61,168 nt of DNA, taken from Nostoc sp. JL33. Its GTDB lineage: Bacteria; Cyanobacteriota; Cyanobacteriia; Cyanobacteriales; Nostocaceae. Position numbers and translations under genes: made by a program. This document shows positions 53,007 to 61,111 of this stretch, one piece after another. Where the stretch lies: the NCBI RefSeq assembly GCF_017114985.1, contig NZ_JABXKP010000042.1, positions 1-61,168 of the forward strand. The letters are read 5' to 3'. The notes beneath the pieces are model-generated. The model was not told the DNA's origin. It was given only the letters and a program-made list of their open reading frames with translations, and did no database searches. Position 1 is the stretch's first letter. Each line of letters opens with the position of its first letter.

Positions 53007-54680
53007 ATGTCTGAGATCGGGTTGGAAAAACTTAAGCTCATGGTGGTAGATGATGAGCCAGATAACTTAGATCTACTCTACCGCACTTTTAGGCGAGATT
53101 TTCAAGTATATAAAGCCAATCATGCCTTTGCTGCTCTGGAAAACTTGGAGAAATTTGGCGAAATGGCAGTGATTATCTCTGACCAAAGAATGCCAGAAAT
53201 GAGTGGCACTGAATTTTTTAGTCGCACCGTAGAGCACTATCCAGATACTATTCGGATTTTGTTAACTGGTTTTACTGATGTCGAAGATTTGGTGGATGCG
53301 ATTAACTCCGGTCAAGTATTTAAATACATTACCAAACCCTGGAATCCGGATCGGCTCAGAGCGTTAGTTGAGCAAGCCACTGATACATATCGCCTAGTTA
53401 AGAAGCGCACGCAAGAGTTGCGTCGCGCCCTACGGCGAGAATCTTTGTTTAATGCGGTAACAACAGCAATTCGGGAATCTTTAGACTACGACAGTATGCT
53501 GCAAAAAATTGTAGCAACTCTTGGACAAACATTTGAAGCTACCAGTTGCTTGCTCAGACCAGTAGAGGGCGATCGCCTCACACAAGACGAGTTTTTTTAC
53601 CGCGATCCTGAATCCGATGTATCAGATTTCTTCTTCGACCCCAGTGTTTTAATTGAAAAGGTGCTAGAAACCCGTCATTATCAACTTGCTGAAGATGTAT
53701 ATAACGGTAATCCCTCTCACCACTTGGTTGTACCACTTAGCTACCAGCAGCATATGTTGGCTGTGCTGGTCCTCAACCAATGGGGACGCGATCGCCCCTG
53801 GCAAGACGAAGACATTCAACTGATTGCAGGTGTTGCCGAACAAGCAGCCTTAGCCCTCTCCCAAGCAAAACTCTACCAGCGCCTCCAAGAAAAACAACAG
53901 CAGATTCACACTGAGTTGGAGGTGGCTCGCCAAATTCAATACAACCTGCTACGCCAAACTTTACCTGACATCAAAGGTGTGAAAGTGCAAGCCTGCTGTT
54001 ACCCAGCGCGGGAAGTAGGAGGCGATTTTTTTGAAGTTTTTGTTCATCCCAAAGGCGACTTGTGGTTGGCAGTGGGTGACGTTTCTGGCAAGGGCGTTCC
54101 AGCTGCTTTATTTATGGCTAGTATTATTTCAGTCTTGCGTCGGGAATTATCTCAAGAAACACCAGCCGAGCCAAATGTGGTTATGCAGAACCTCAACCAC
54201 GCTCTCAGTGAAGACTTGATTAGCAACAATTATTTCATCACCCTTGTCTTAGCCTGTTATACCCCTACCACTAAGGAACTCGTCTACACTAATGCCGGTC
54301 ATATCTATCCACTGTTATGGTCACGCCAAGGTGCTTTAGCCGACAATCCCAATTACCTGAAAGTCCGCAGCGTTCCTTTGGGGATCTTGCCTAAGTGGCA
54401 AGCACAGTCTGGTCGTTTGGTTCTCGCTGCTGGAGACACATTGTTACTAGCCAGCGATGGAATTACAGAGGCGATGATATCAAATGATCCTGATTTAGCA
54501 GCAAAAACAGTGTATAGTGTTGAGCCAGCTAACCGTTCTATGCTGAATCAAGATGGTCTTTGGCAACTCTTACAACAAGAGCAACAACCGCTTTCTCTTA
54601 ACCATTTACTAGCTCGCATCCAGGCAGATAACCACGTTCAAGAAGATGATCAAACTATACTTTCACTGGAGATTTTGTAA
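53007..54680 (+). CDS. RsbU-like PP2C phosphatase with receiver and GAF domains
   Basis: The 557-residue protein has a receiver (VDDEPDNLDLLYRTFRR; Asp in IISDQRMPEMSG; ITKPWNPD), a GAF domain (about 145-290) and a SpoIIE-type PP2C phosphatase. The phosphatase carries ARQIQYNLLRQTLP, REVGGDFFEVF, GDVSGKGVPAALFMA and LLLASDGITEA. It would dephosphorylate an anti-sigma-antagonist-like partner in a partner-switch cascade. It is directly followed by an RsbW-like kinase gene (no intergenic gap), so the two form one unit. Confidence 0.93.
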   Translation: MSEIGLEKLKLMVVDDEPDNLDLLYRTFRRDFQVYKANHAFAALENLEKFGEMAVIISDQRMPEMSGTEFFSRTVEHYPDTIRILLTGFTDVEDLVDAINSGQVFKYITKPWNPDRLRALVEQATDTYRLVKKRTQELRRALRRESLFNAVTTAIRESLDYDSMLQKIVATLGQTFEATSCLLRPVEGDRLTQDEFFYRDPESDVSDFFFDPSVLIEKVLETRHYQLAEDVYNGNPSHHLVVPLSYQQHMLAVLVLNQWGRDRPWQDEDIQLIAGVAEQAALALSQAKLYQRLQEKQQQIHTELEVARQIQYNLLRQTLPDIKGVKVQACCYPAREVGGDFFEVFVHPKGDLWLAVGDVSGKGVPAALFMASIISVLRRELSQETPAEPNVVMQNLNHALSEDLISNNYFITLVLACYTPTTKELVYTNAGHIYPLLWSRQGALADNPNYLKVRSVPLGILPKWQAQSGRLVLAAGDTLLLASDGITEAMISNDPDLAAKTVYSVEPANRSMLNQDGLWQLLQQEQQPLSLNHLLARIQADNHVQEDDQTILSLEIL

Positions 54681-54683
54681 GTG

Positions 54684-55109
54684 ATGAAAAGCGAGCTTCA
54701 TGTACCAAGTGACTTGAATTTTCTTAATATTGTCGAAAACTGGTTGCTGGGATGTTTGAAAATCCAGTTAGGAGAATCTGTGGATTGGTCACGGCAATCA
54801 AGTCGTTTGAGACTGGCTTTGGTAGAAGCCTACTCAAATGCAGTCCGTCATGCTCACAAGGACAAACCAAATTTGCCAATTTTACTGCGTTTGGAACTCA
54901 AAGACCGGGAGCTTGCCCTAGAAGTTTGGGACTACGGCGAAGGCTTTGATATGTCTACGTACTACGCTCCAGACCCTATGGAAAAACAAGAAGGTGGTTA
55001 TGGTTGGCTGATTATGAATCGTCTTATGGATAAGGTCGAGTATCAGTTGCAGGTTAATGGTGCTAACTGTCTCAAGTTAGAAGCTACTTTACCCGAATTA
55101 GCCAAATAA
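54684..55109 (+). CDS. RsbW-like anti-sigma serine kinase
   Basis: The 141-residue HATPase_c_2 protein has N-box ALVEAYSNAVRHAHKD, G1 VWDYGEGFD and G2 EGGYGWLIMNRLMDKVEYQL. It starts three bases after the stop of the RsbU-like gene (GTG at 54681 or ATG at 54684). It would phosphorylate an antagonist protein and/or bind a sigma factor. No antagonist (STAS) or sigma gene is in the window. Confidence 0.9.
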   Translation: MKSELHVPSDLNFLNIVENWLLGCLKIQLGESVDWSRQSSRLRLALVEAYSNAVRHAHKDKPNLPILLRLELKDRELALEVWDYGEGFDMSTYYAPDPMEKQEGGYGWLIMNRLMDKVEYQLQVNGANCLKLEATLPELAK

Positions 55110-55300
55110 ACAAAAGTGACTATTTTTCAAGTAATGTGATTTATCCGAATTTTCGATGCCTAGTTTTTGTTTTGGGTATAATCAAACATTGCCTAAGCCA
55201 TTATACTTATTTGCCCTTTTGACGACGTAAAAAAAGTAACACCAATTTCCCCAAAGAATGTGACAGATACAAAACAAGGAAACCCAGATTAAATCAGGCT

Positions 55301-55735
55301 TTATGAATTTTGAATTTTTAATTGGTATAACTCTTGGGGGGAAGCTAAAAGTTTGATTCTGGTATAGGAAATTTGCCGTTGTTGGTTAAGGATAAATAGC
55401 CACAAGACATTCACACTACACCATGAAGTTTGTGCTTTGCCTGTTACCTGGACTTGGATATCACCGTTTTCTAAAGTCTCGGCTATTCCGGTGTTGGGGT
55501 AAGCTTTAATGTTTTGGCCTTCTTGTTTTAAGTAGGCTGCGATCGCATCTGTCCCCACAATATCAGATTCAAATGGTGGACGCATCACACCATTTACCGC
55601 AAAGAAGGCAGCAGTTGCCTCAAATTCTCCGGCATTTAAAGTTTCAAAATAGCGCAGTATACTTGGTTCTGTAATTCCCTCAATCTGGAATTCTTCTTTC
55701 AACTGCGCTGGCGATATAAATTCACTAGAAGTCAT
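55301..55735 (-). CDS. OCP C-terminal-domain homolog (CTDH)
   Basis: The 144-residue NTF2-like protein is clearly related to the C-terminal domain of the OCP at 35.8 kb: MRPPFESDIVGTDAI, VQVTGKAQTSWC, and LLASPQEL versus LLASPKEL. CTDHs bind keto-carotenoid, dimerise (often through a cysteine) and deliver carotenoid to helical carotenoid proteins. The carotenoid-contacting Trp105 and Trp112 and a cysteine at 106 are visible. No HCP gene is adjacent. Confidence 0.88.
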   Translation of the reverse strand: MTSSEFISPAQLKEEFQIEGITEPSILRYFETLNAGEFEATAAFFAVNGVMRPPFESDIVGTDAIAAYLKQEGQNIKAYPNTGIAETLENGDIQVQVTGKAQTSWCSVNVLWLFILNQQRQISYTRIKLLASPQELYQLKIQNS

Positions 55736-56376
55736 AAAATTGCCTGTATCATCCTAACTCAATATTAATTTCAATACAAAAATAGGTAAAAAGAAAGCTG
55801 CTATTGAGATAGATTGCCACATATTCCTAAATCTTCCTTATGATGGAAGTTTTACAGCAGAATTTAGCAGGAGGCAGTCCTAACCCTCCTTAAAAAGGCT
55901 ACCGTGTACACACAAGCCGGAAAACCTTATCCACATTGGCTTGAATCTAGTAGGGTGCGTTATGCACATTAGTCCTAACGCACCGAAAATCTGAGACTGA
56001 GGAAAATTCGGCGGCGAAGCAAAGCGTCGTGGGCTTTGACTATCTAGACTACTTCTGATAGATACAACCCACAGGGATTAAAACCAATTCATCGCCATCA
56101 CTATATGGGCTATCCTGCTATTGGATTTACCCGCTTGTGTAAAGGTGAAGATGTTGATATTCTTTACAAAGATGAATTTTTATACTATCGCTTTTTTAAG
56201 CAACCAGAGGAAAGGCCGAAGCAAATAAAGCCACCCACCATAGTGGCTAAAAGCAATCGATTAATAAAAAAACTTTTGGATAAGGTTAATCAAATTATTT
56301 TCTAAGTTTAGCTTTTGCCCAACCTTGCTCATCATGCCTTTATTTGGTGAGCAGTGTCTACTCTCATATTGCAAAA
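55736..56376. other. Region with gene remnant and repeats before the GT2 gene
   Basis: Holds a hairpin (GTAGGGTGCGTTA ... TAACGCACC, near 55950-55983) and a short frame, open from 56048 to 56305, without a good start (ATG at 56105: MGYPAIGFTRLCKGEDVDIL...). This may be the 3' remnant of a longer gene; not recognised. Confidence 0.45.
56048..56305 (+). pseudogene. Possible C-terminal remnant, unknown
   Basis: The frame is open from 56048 (TTSDRYNPQGLKPIHRHHYM...) through KGEDVDILYKDEFLYYRFFK to a stop at 56303-56305. No credible start other than an internal ATG and no ribosome binding site are seen, so a truncated gene is plausible. It lies just upstream of a GT2 glycosyltransferase. Family unknown. 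Confidence 0.3.
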
Positions 56377-57324
56377 ATGCCTAAAGTTACTGTTTCCATC
56401 CCCACTTTTAATCGAGTTAATTTACTGCCTTTCGCAATTGAAAGTGTACTCAAGCAGTCTTATGAAGACTTTGAACTAATTATCTGTGATGACGGTTCTA
56501 GCGATCGCACGCCTGAGTTAATATCACAGTATACAGACCACCGGATTAAATATATCCGTCATCCGCAAAATATTGGTAAAAGCAATAATATGCGCTCTGG
56601 CTTTGATGCTGCCAGTGGTGAGTATTTTATTAAGTTTGATGATGATGATCGACTAACACCCGATTTTCTCGCAAGTACCGCAGCTATTCTTACTCAAGAC
56701 TCTAGCATTGATTTTGTTGGTACAGACCATTGGATAATTGATATTGATAATGTGCGGGATGAGGTAAAAACTCAAGAAAATTCTCATCGCTGGGGTAGAA
56801 AGAATTTACCAGCAGGTATTGTAGATAATTTATTGGAAGTTGTATTTATTCAACAAAGCTTTCAAGTTGGGGCAACATTATTCCGCCGTAAAACATTGCA
56901 AGAGTTAGGATATATGCAGCCAAATCTGCAAAATTGTGAGGATAATGATTTATTTGTGCGTCTGGCTTTGGCTGGAAAAAATGGTTATTATTTACCAGAG
57001 TTATTGATGGAATATCGCTACCATGCAGAGCAGCAAGGTATCAATCGAGCCATTCCTTATTTATTTGATAAAATCCGGTATTTAGAAAGTTATAAGTTTG
57101 AGTCTGGAAAAATAGAGACAATCAGGAAAAATCGTTTAGCTGAAACGCAATTATTATTAGGTTTGCGTTTAATTGAAAAGGGTGAAACGCAAAAAGGCAG
57201 AGAGCTAGTTTTAGCAGGAAAGTCTTTTTCAACTCCTAAAGCTTGGACTGGTTTAGGATTATCGCTGTTACCAGTTGGGTTGCGAAGTAAGGCGTTTAAT
57301 GCACTGCGACAGGTGCGGGGTTAG
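56377..57324 (+). CDS. GT2 family glycosyltransferase
   Basis: From the ATG at 56377 (MPKVTVSIPTFNRVNLLPFA) the protein has 315 residues. The GT-A fold is clear: ELIICDDGSSDRT (nucleotide-sugar binding), FDDDDRLTPDFL (D-x-D metal motif) and an acceptor-side NCEDNDLFVRLA (E-D motif). The C-terminal 70 residues resemble helical tails of polysaccharide transferases. It probably acts in surface glycan synthesis. The TTG at 56344 would add eleven unlikely residues. Confidence 0.88.
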   Translation: MPKVTVSIPTFNRVNLLPFAIESVLKQSYEDFELIICDDGSSDRTPELISQYTDHRIKYIRHPQNIGKSNNMRSGFDAASGEYFIKFDDDDRLTPDFLASTAAILTQDSSIDFVGTDHWIIDIDNVRDEVKTQENSHRWGRKNLPAGIVDNLLEVVFIQQSFQVGATLFRRKTLQELGYMQPNLQNCEDNDLFVRLALAGKNGYYLPELLMEYRYHAEQQGINRAIPYLFDKIRYLESYKFESGKIETIRKNRLAETQLLLGLRLIEKGETQKGRELVLAGKSFSTPKAWTGLGLSLLPVGLRSKAFNALRQVRG

Positions 57325-57413
57325 ACATGAAACCTAACCCTCCAGCCCCCTTCGCTACAAGGGAATGGGGAGAATTCAAAGCCTAGAGGAAAACCGCAAA
57401 GGGGTTGGCAAAT

Positions 57414-58004
57414 CTACCTATTTTGTGGAATAGTTGGGGTAGGTTGGTAAGTTGAATTCGATCTCAGTTGATTAATCACAAAGAATGTACCAAGAGTTAA
57501 GGCTATAGATAGGACTGCGATCGCTAAAGAGTTAGTCTTCCAAAAGCTTAGTTTCCCTTGTGTATAAGCCGTATTGACTATATTCAATTCCCGCCTAGCT
57601 TCTTCTAAAATTGATTGGAGAGCATTTATCTGCTCATCTTCTAGTTCTGCATATCTATCTTGTCTAAAAGCATTTTCTAGAATTTTTACCTTTTCCTCAG
57701 AAGATAATTGAGCAAGTTCTCTGGTGACAACTTCATAGGGATTAGTCTGCTTTACAGGTTGTGAGGATGGAGTTTGAGAGTTGGGTTGAAAATGTTGTTG
57801 AGAGAATTTTTCCAGTTTTTCATGTTTGACTGGTTGTGAGGATTGATTTGGCAGAATTGGTGGTTGAATCGGAGTATCTTGTCGAATATCTTTTTTGGTA
57901 AAACTGTATACGTTATTTTGAGTTACAGGTTTTGATGATTGGTTTTGAGGTGTTCGGGGTTGAGTTGGGATACGCTGATTATTACCTATTTCATTTGTCT
58001 TCAA
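57414..58004 (-). CDS. Tail-anchored-like protein, last gene of the ParA operon
   Basis: The 196-residue product has a Pro/Gln/Ser-rich disordered N-terminus with repeated QSSxPVKx segments. A helical region follows (ELAQLSSEEKVKILENAFRQ; EEARRELNIVNTAYTQGKL), then one TM helix near the C-terminus (TNSLAIAVLSIALTLGTFFV) and a short tail. It starts with a TTG; no in-frame ATG is available near that point. It lies nine bases downstream of the winged-helix gene and is the fourth gene of the operon. It could anchor the partition-like complex to the membrane; inference from context. Confidence 0.7.
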   Translation of the reverse strand: MKTNEIGNNQRIPTQPRTPQNQSSKPVTQNNVYSFTKKDIRQDTPIQPPILPNQSSQPVKHEKLEKFSQQHFQPNSQTPSSQPVKQTNPYEVVTRELAQLSSEEKVKILENAFRQDRYAELEDEQINALQSILEEARRELNIVNTAYTQGKLSFWKTNSLAIAVLSIALTLGTFFVINQLRSNSTYQPTPTIPQNR

Positions 58005-58013
58005 TGACCATTT

Positions 58014-58169
58014 CTACTCACTATCTTGGACAACCATATTCTTCAATGAAGAATACAAGTAATGGTTGACTTCCCGTTTTTCAACTCCCAGCATATCAGC
58101 AATTTTTACTGCCCTTAGGGGAGTACCACGTTTTAATATCTCAACAATTTTAGATTCCAGACTATCCAT
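58014..58169 (-). CDS. 51-residue winged helix resembling a Z-alpha domain
   Basis: This gene is too short for usual gene finders: MDSLESKIVEILKRGTPLRA, then VKIADMLGVEKREVNHYLYS and SLKNMVVQDSE. The helix-turn-helix and recognition helix KREVNHYLY align one-to-one with KKEINRVLY of the ADAR1 Z-alpha domain (Lys169, Glu171, Asn173, Tyr177 positions all kept). The C-terminal beta-wing with Pro-Pro-Trp is missing or very short. It lies 33 bp downstream of the ParB-like gene and 9 bp upstream of the last gene, so it is part of the operon. A DNA-binding role (possibly Z-form) is inference. Confidence 0.65.
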   Translation of the reverse strand: MDSLESKIVEILKRGTPLRAVKIADMLGVEKREVNHYLYSSLKNMVVQDSE

Positions 58170-58202
58170 ATTAACCACCAATTTTAACTTTATACAATAA
58201 AG

Positions 58203-58943
58203 TCAGACAGTTCCTTCTGCAAAACTGTCTATAATTTTTAGCATTGTTTTGTCACCTAAGCCTTTGATACGATCTACGACATTACTAAAAGATTTGAATT
58301 TCCCATTGTCACGCTCACTGATTATTTTTTCAATTATTTTAATATTGATACCAACCCGTCTCAACTTAGAGGTAAGCTCAGATACACTCAAGGTATGAAG
58401 TGCCTCCAATGGTTCCATTGGTTTTGGAATTCGGTTTTCAATTTCCTTTAGTCTGTCATTAATATTTTTAATTTCAAGCCTAAACTCTGTCTGTAATTCA
58501 ATAGTGCGGTTTTCAAAGCGGGATTCAAGATTTGTTACGCGAGACTCTGTGTTGCTAGACCGTGATTCCATATTTATTAAGCGGGATTCAATACCATCTG
58601 AAGCAGCAGGTACATTGTTGGTAATAAAAGCTTTTGATTTTCTAAAAAATTCAACTTGCTTTGTTAAAGTCTCCTCATTCTCCGACTCAATTATAAATAC
58701 TCCAATCATCTCTCCTTTACGAATATCTATTTCTCTAGCTCTAGCCGCAGCATAATATTCAAAGTCTCCATCTACTACTTCAAAAGATTGCAAACTTGTT
58801 CTGCGGACTACAATAGGGTTAACAACCCCTTCAGATTCTAAAATTAACTGAGCAGCTTGTTCTAGCTCATCATCTGCAAAAGTTGAACGAGGCTTGCTGG
58901 AGGTAATTTTCTTGACAGCAACAAGTGAAGTAGATAGTTTCAT
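58203..58943 (-). CDS. ParB-like N-terminal / coiled-coil / HhH protein
   Basis: The 246-residue protein has three parts. Residues ~5-95 form a ParB/Srx-like domain (GVVNPIVVRRTSLQSFEVVD then GDFEYYAAARARE, with a modified GERR-type site). Residues ~120-175 form a heptad coiled coil with repeated ESR units. The C-terminal helix-hairpin-helix (SNVVDRIKGLGDKTMLKIID) is a DNA-binding motif. Its start overlaps the upstream ParA stop (TAATG). It probably binds DNA and is the ParA partner. The usual ParB central HTH is replaced by the HhH region. Confidence 0.8.
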   Translation of the reverse strand: MKLSTSLVAVKKITSSKPRSTFADDELEQAAQLILESEGVVNPIVVRRTSLQSFEVVDGDFEYYAAARAREIDIRKGEMIGVFIIESENEETLTKQVEFFRKSKAFITNNVPAASDGIESRLINMESRSSNTESRVTNLESRFENRTIELQTEFRLEIKNINDRLKEIENRIPKPMEPLEALHTLSVSELTSKLRRVGINIKIIEKIISERDNGKFKSFSNVVDRIKGLGDKTMLKIIDSFAEGTV

Positions 58944-60346
58944 TAATCTAACCCTATTTTTTGTAAAACTTCTATTGCTAGTAACTCAAATTCTTGTGCG
59001 GCAATTGAATCTGGCTTAAAATCAAGTACAGACATGGGATCTGCTATCTCCATATCTCCTATAATCAGAGATTTCTCAGCACATTTCGCTAGATCATCTC
59101 TATCATAAATTACTGTATCCATGACTTGAAGATTATACCGTTTTGAAATTGCTTCTAGTCTTTTAGGTAAAGTATGTTTCACAAATTGATTGTTAGTAGA
59201 TATCTTACAAGCAAGGACACCTAAAATTTCAATAGGAGGTTTTCTTATTTGTTTTCTAAATGTATTAACACCTTTGATAAACTCTTTAACGTTTGTTAAT
59301 CCTTGGTTGGCAAAAGGTTTTAGATCCGATGGAATGATAAGATAGTCTGAGGTAATCAAAGCAATTCTCGCATAAAGATTGAGTGATGGGGGAGTATCTA
59401 TAAGGACAACATCATATTTATCTTTTACATATTCTAACTTATCAATAAGTATCAGTCTACTACCATCAAGAGCATTCAAATCAGTTTCATTTCTCATCAA
59501 ATTGATGTGTGCAGGAACAACATCAATCTCAGGATTACAGAAATTAGATTTTCTGGCTACTTCTGAAATAGGATAAAGTTCTTCAGATTGCAATACTTGA
59601 AGAAGATTAGAGTCCTTGATATCATCAAATTCTTCATCATCGAATTTGACTAATCCTGTGGCAAACGTAGTGTTAGCTTGACTATCAAAATCAATTACTA
59701 AAACTCTTTTACCCTTTTTTCTGATAGCAGCAGCCAGGTTAACTACAGTGGTTGTCTTACCTACGCCGCCTTTATTATGGTAAACCGCAATTATTTTCAT
59801 TGAATTTTGCCTCTTTGTTTCAAAATTTAAATTATTTTCAGTTATTTGAACTTCTGATTTATCTACTAACTGTCCTTCTTTCAGGCTATCTCTACCAATT
59901 AAACCTTTAATTTTATCTAACTTGATCTCAACTTCCTTCCCAGAACATTGAAATACTAATTGAATATCATATTGCAATTTTTGATAAATTCTAATTTCTT
60001 TGCCATTAGTCAGCAATCCATATCTGACATTCAAGCTGGTTAAATAATGCCTAAGTCGCGGGAGATGATGATTTAAGTTTTGTTTGGGATGCTTTGCCTC
60101 CATGACGACACTCAACGGTGAGTTTGCATCTAAGACAAAGGGAATCACTTGTGCAGCAAATGCTAAGAAATCTAAGCGGATGCTACCAACGGCAACTTCT
60201 TGATGCCAGGTGTCAGGAGTATAACCTAGCTGCGGTAGCAAATATTGCACTATGAGTTTGCTTTCAACTTCACTTTCGTTACGGCATAGCTCAGGATTAA
60301 AAGGCAATATTTTTCTACCTCTAAATAATTCTTGGACTTGGGACAA
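58943..60346 (-). CDS. HsdR-N nuclease domain fused to ParA ATPase
   Basis: A 467-residue fusion. Residues ~1-150 resemble the N-terminal nuclease domain of type I restriction R subunits: NESEVESKLIVQYLLPQLGY, RLDFLAF with Asp59, VVMEAKHP with Glu83 and Lys85, then YGLLTNGKEIRIY. From Met183 (MKIIAVYHNKGGVGKTTT) it is a complete ParA/Soj ATPase with the deviant Walker A (Lys192 and Lys197), Walker A' VLVIDFDSQANTT and Walker B VVLIDTPPS. ParA proteins drive DNA partition. An attached PD-(D/E)XK nuclease domain is unusual. It heads the four-gene operon. Confidence 0.88.
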   Translation of the reverse strand: MSQVQELFRGRKILPFNPELCRNESEVESKLIVQYLLPQLGYTPDTWHQEVAVGSIRLDFLAFAAQVIPFVLDANSPLSVVMEAKHPKQNLNHHLPRLRHYLTSLNVRYGLLTNGKEIRIYQKLQYDIQLVFQCSGKEVEIKLDKIKGLIGRDSLKEGQLVDKSEVQITENNLNFETKRQNSMKIIAVYHNKGGVGKTTTVVNLAAAIRKKGKRVLVIDFDSQANTTFATGLVKFDDEEFDDIKDSNLLQVLQSEELYPISEVARKSNFCNPEIDVVPAHINLMRNETDLNALDGSRLILIDKLEYVKDKYDVVLIDTPPSLNLYARIALITSDYLIIPSDLKPFANQGLTNVKEFIKGVNTFRKQIRKPPIEILGVLACKISTNNQFVKHTLPKRLEAISKRYNLQVMDTVIYDRDDLAKCAEKSLIIGDMEIADPMSVLDFKPDSIAAQEFELLAIEVLQKIGLD

Positions 60347-60387
60347 AACCTGATATTTGCTCGATTATGGCATAGCTTTAATTATTT

Positions 60388-60407
60388 TAAGTGATATAAA
60401 TCACTTA
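60388..60407. promoter_or_regulatory. Perfect dyad upstream of the nuclease-ParA gene
   Basis: TAAGTGAT-ATAA-ATCACTTA, an exact 8-bp inverted repeat with a 4-base spacer, begins 42 bp upstream of the ParA start, in the divergent region shared with the zinc-ribbon gene. It is a candidate operator for the operon's own DNA-binding proteins. Confidence 0.5.
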
Positions 60408-60495
60408 GAAAATCTAAAAAATCATCATTAAACTAGTATTTTTACTGAATTAATAACCAATTTTGAGAGTTAGCCATATTCAAAATTAACAGGCT

Positions 60496-60942
60496 ATGTA
60501 TGTATTTCCCCATTATCCCTGTAAATGGCTAGAATCAAAGAGTTTAGTTAACCTATTTGCACTAAAGGTTTTGGCTACTGTATCTTGTCCCCACTGCCAT
60601 CAACTCGTTGATAGTCAAGCTATTAATTGTCCCAATTGCCGGACAACACTCAAAGCTTACGGTCATCCCGGTATTCCACTGCACCGCGCCACTGGGGAAG
60701 GATATCTGTGCGACACTTGCACCTATGAGGCTGATGATACTTGCAATTTTCCCCAGCGTCCCCACGCCAAAGACTGTACCCTCTACCAAAATATTGAAGA
60801 GACAAAGTTAGAGTTGAAACAGCAGCGTTACACTAACAGTTTTGCAGTAAATGTGAAAAGTTGGGTAAAACGCAATCAAGCTTTGCTGTTGCTATTAGGT
60901 TTATTATTGGTCTGTTTGTTGTTCGTTATATTAAGGTCTTGA
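60496..60942 (+). CDS. Zinc-ribbon, tail-anchored-like protein
   Basis: The 148-residue frame has two CxxC pairs (CPHCHQ..., CPNC; then CDTC and a late Cys), a zinc-ribbon arrangement. It ends in a C-terminal TM helix (ALLLLLGLLLVCLLFVILRS). The start is uncertain: a TTG at 60571 (reading MATVSCPHCHQ) would place the zinc ribbon directly at the N-terminus and give 123 residues, which I consider more likely than the ATG at 60496. It is divergent from the ParA operon. Function unknown. Confidence 0.6.
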   Translation: MYVFPHYPCKWLESKSLVNLFALKVLATVSCPHCHQLVDSQAINCPNCRTTLKAYGHPGIPLHRATGEGYLCDTCTYEADDTCNFPQRPHAKDCTLYQNIEETKLELKQQRYTNSFAVNVKSWVKRNQALLLLLGLLLVCLLFVILRS

Positions 60943-60951
60943 TTTGTATTT

Positions 60952-61042
<91 letters not shown>

Positions 61043-61111
61043 GAAATAAGGGAGCAGAGGGAACAGAAGAAGAAGAACTATTAATTATTGCACAATCCCA
61101 AATGTCCTCAT

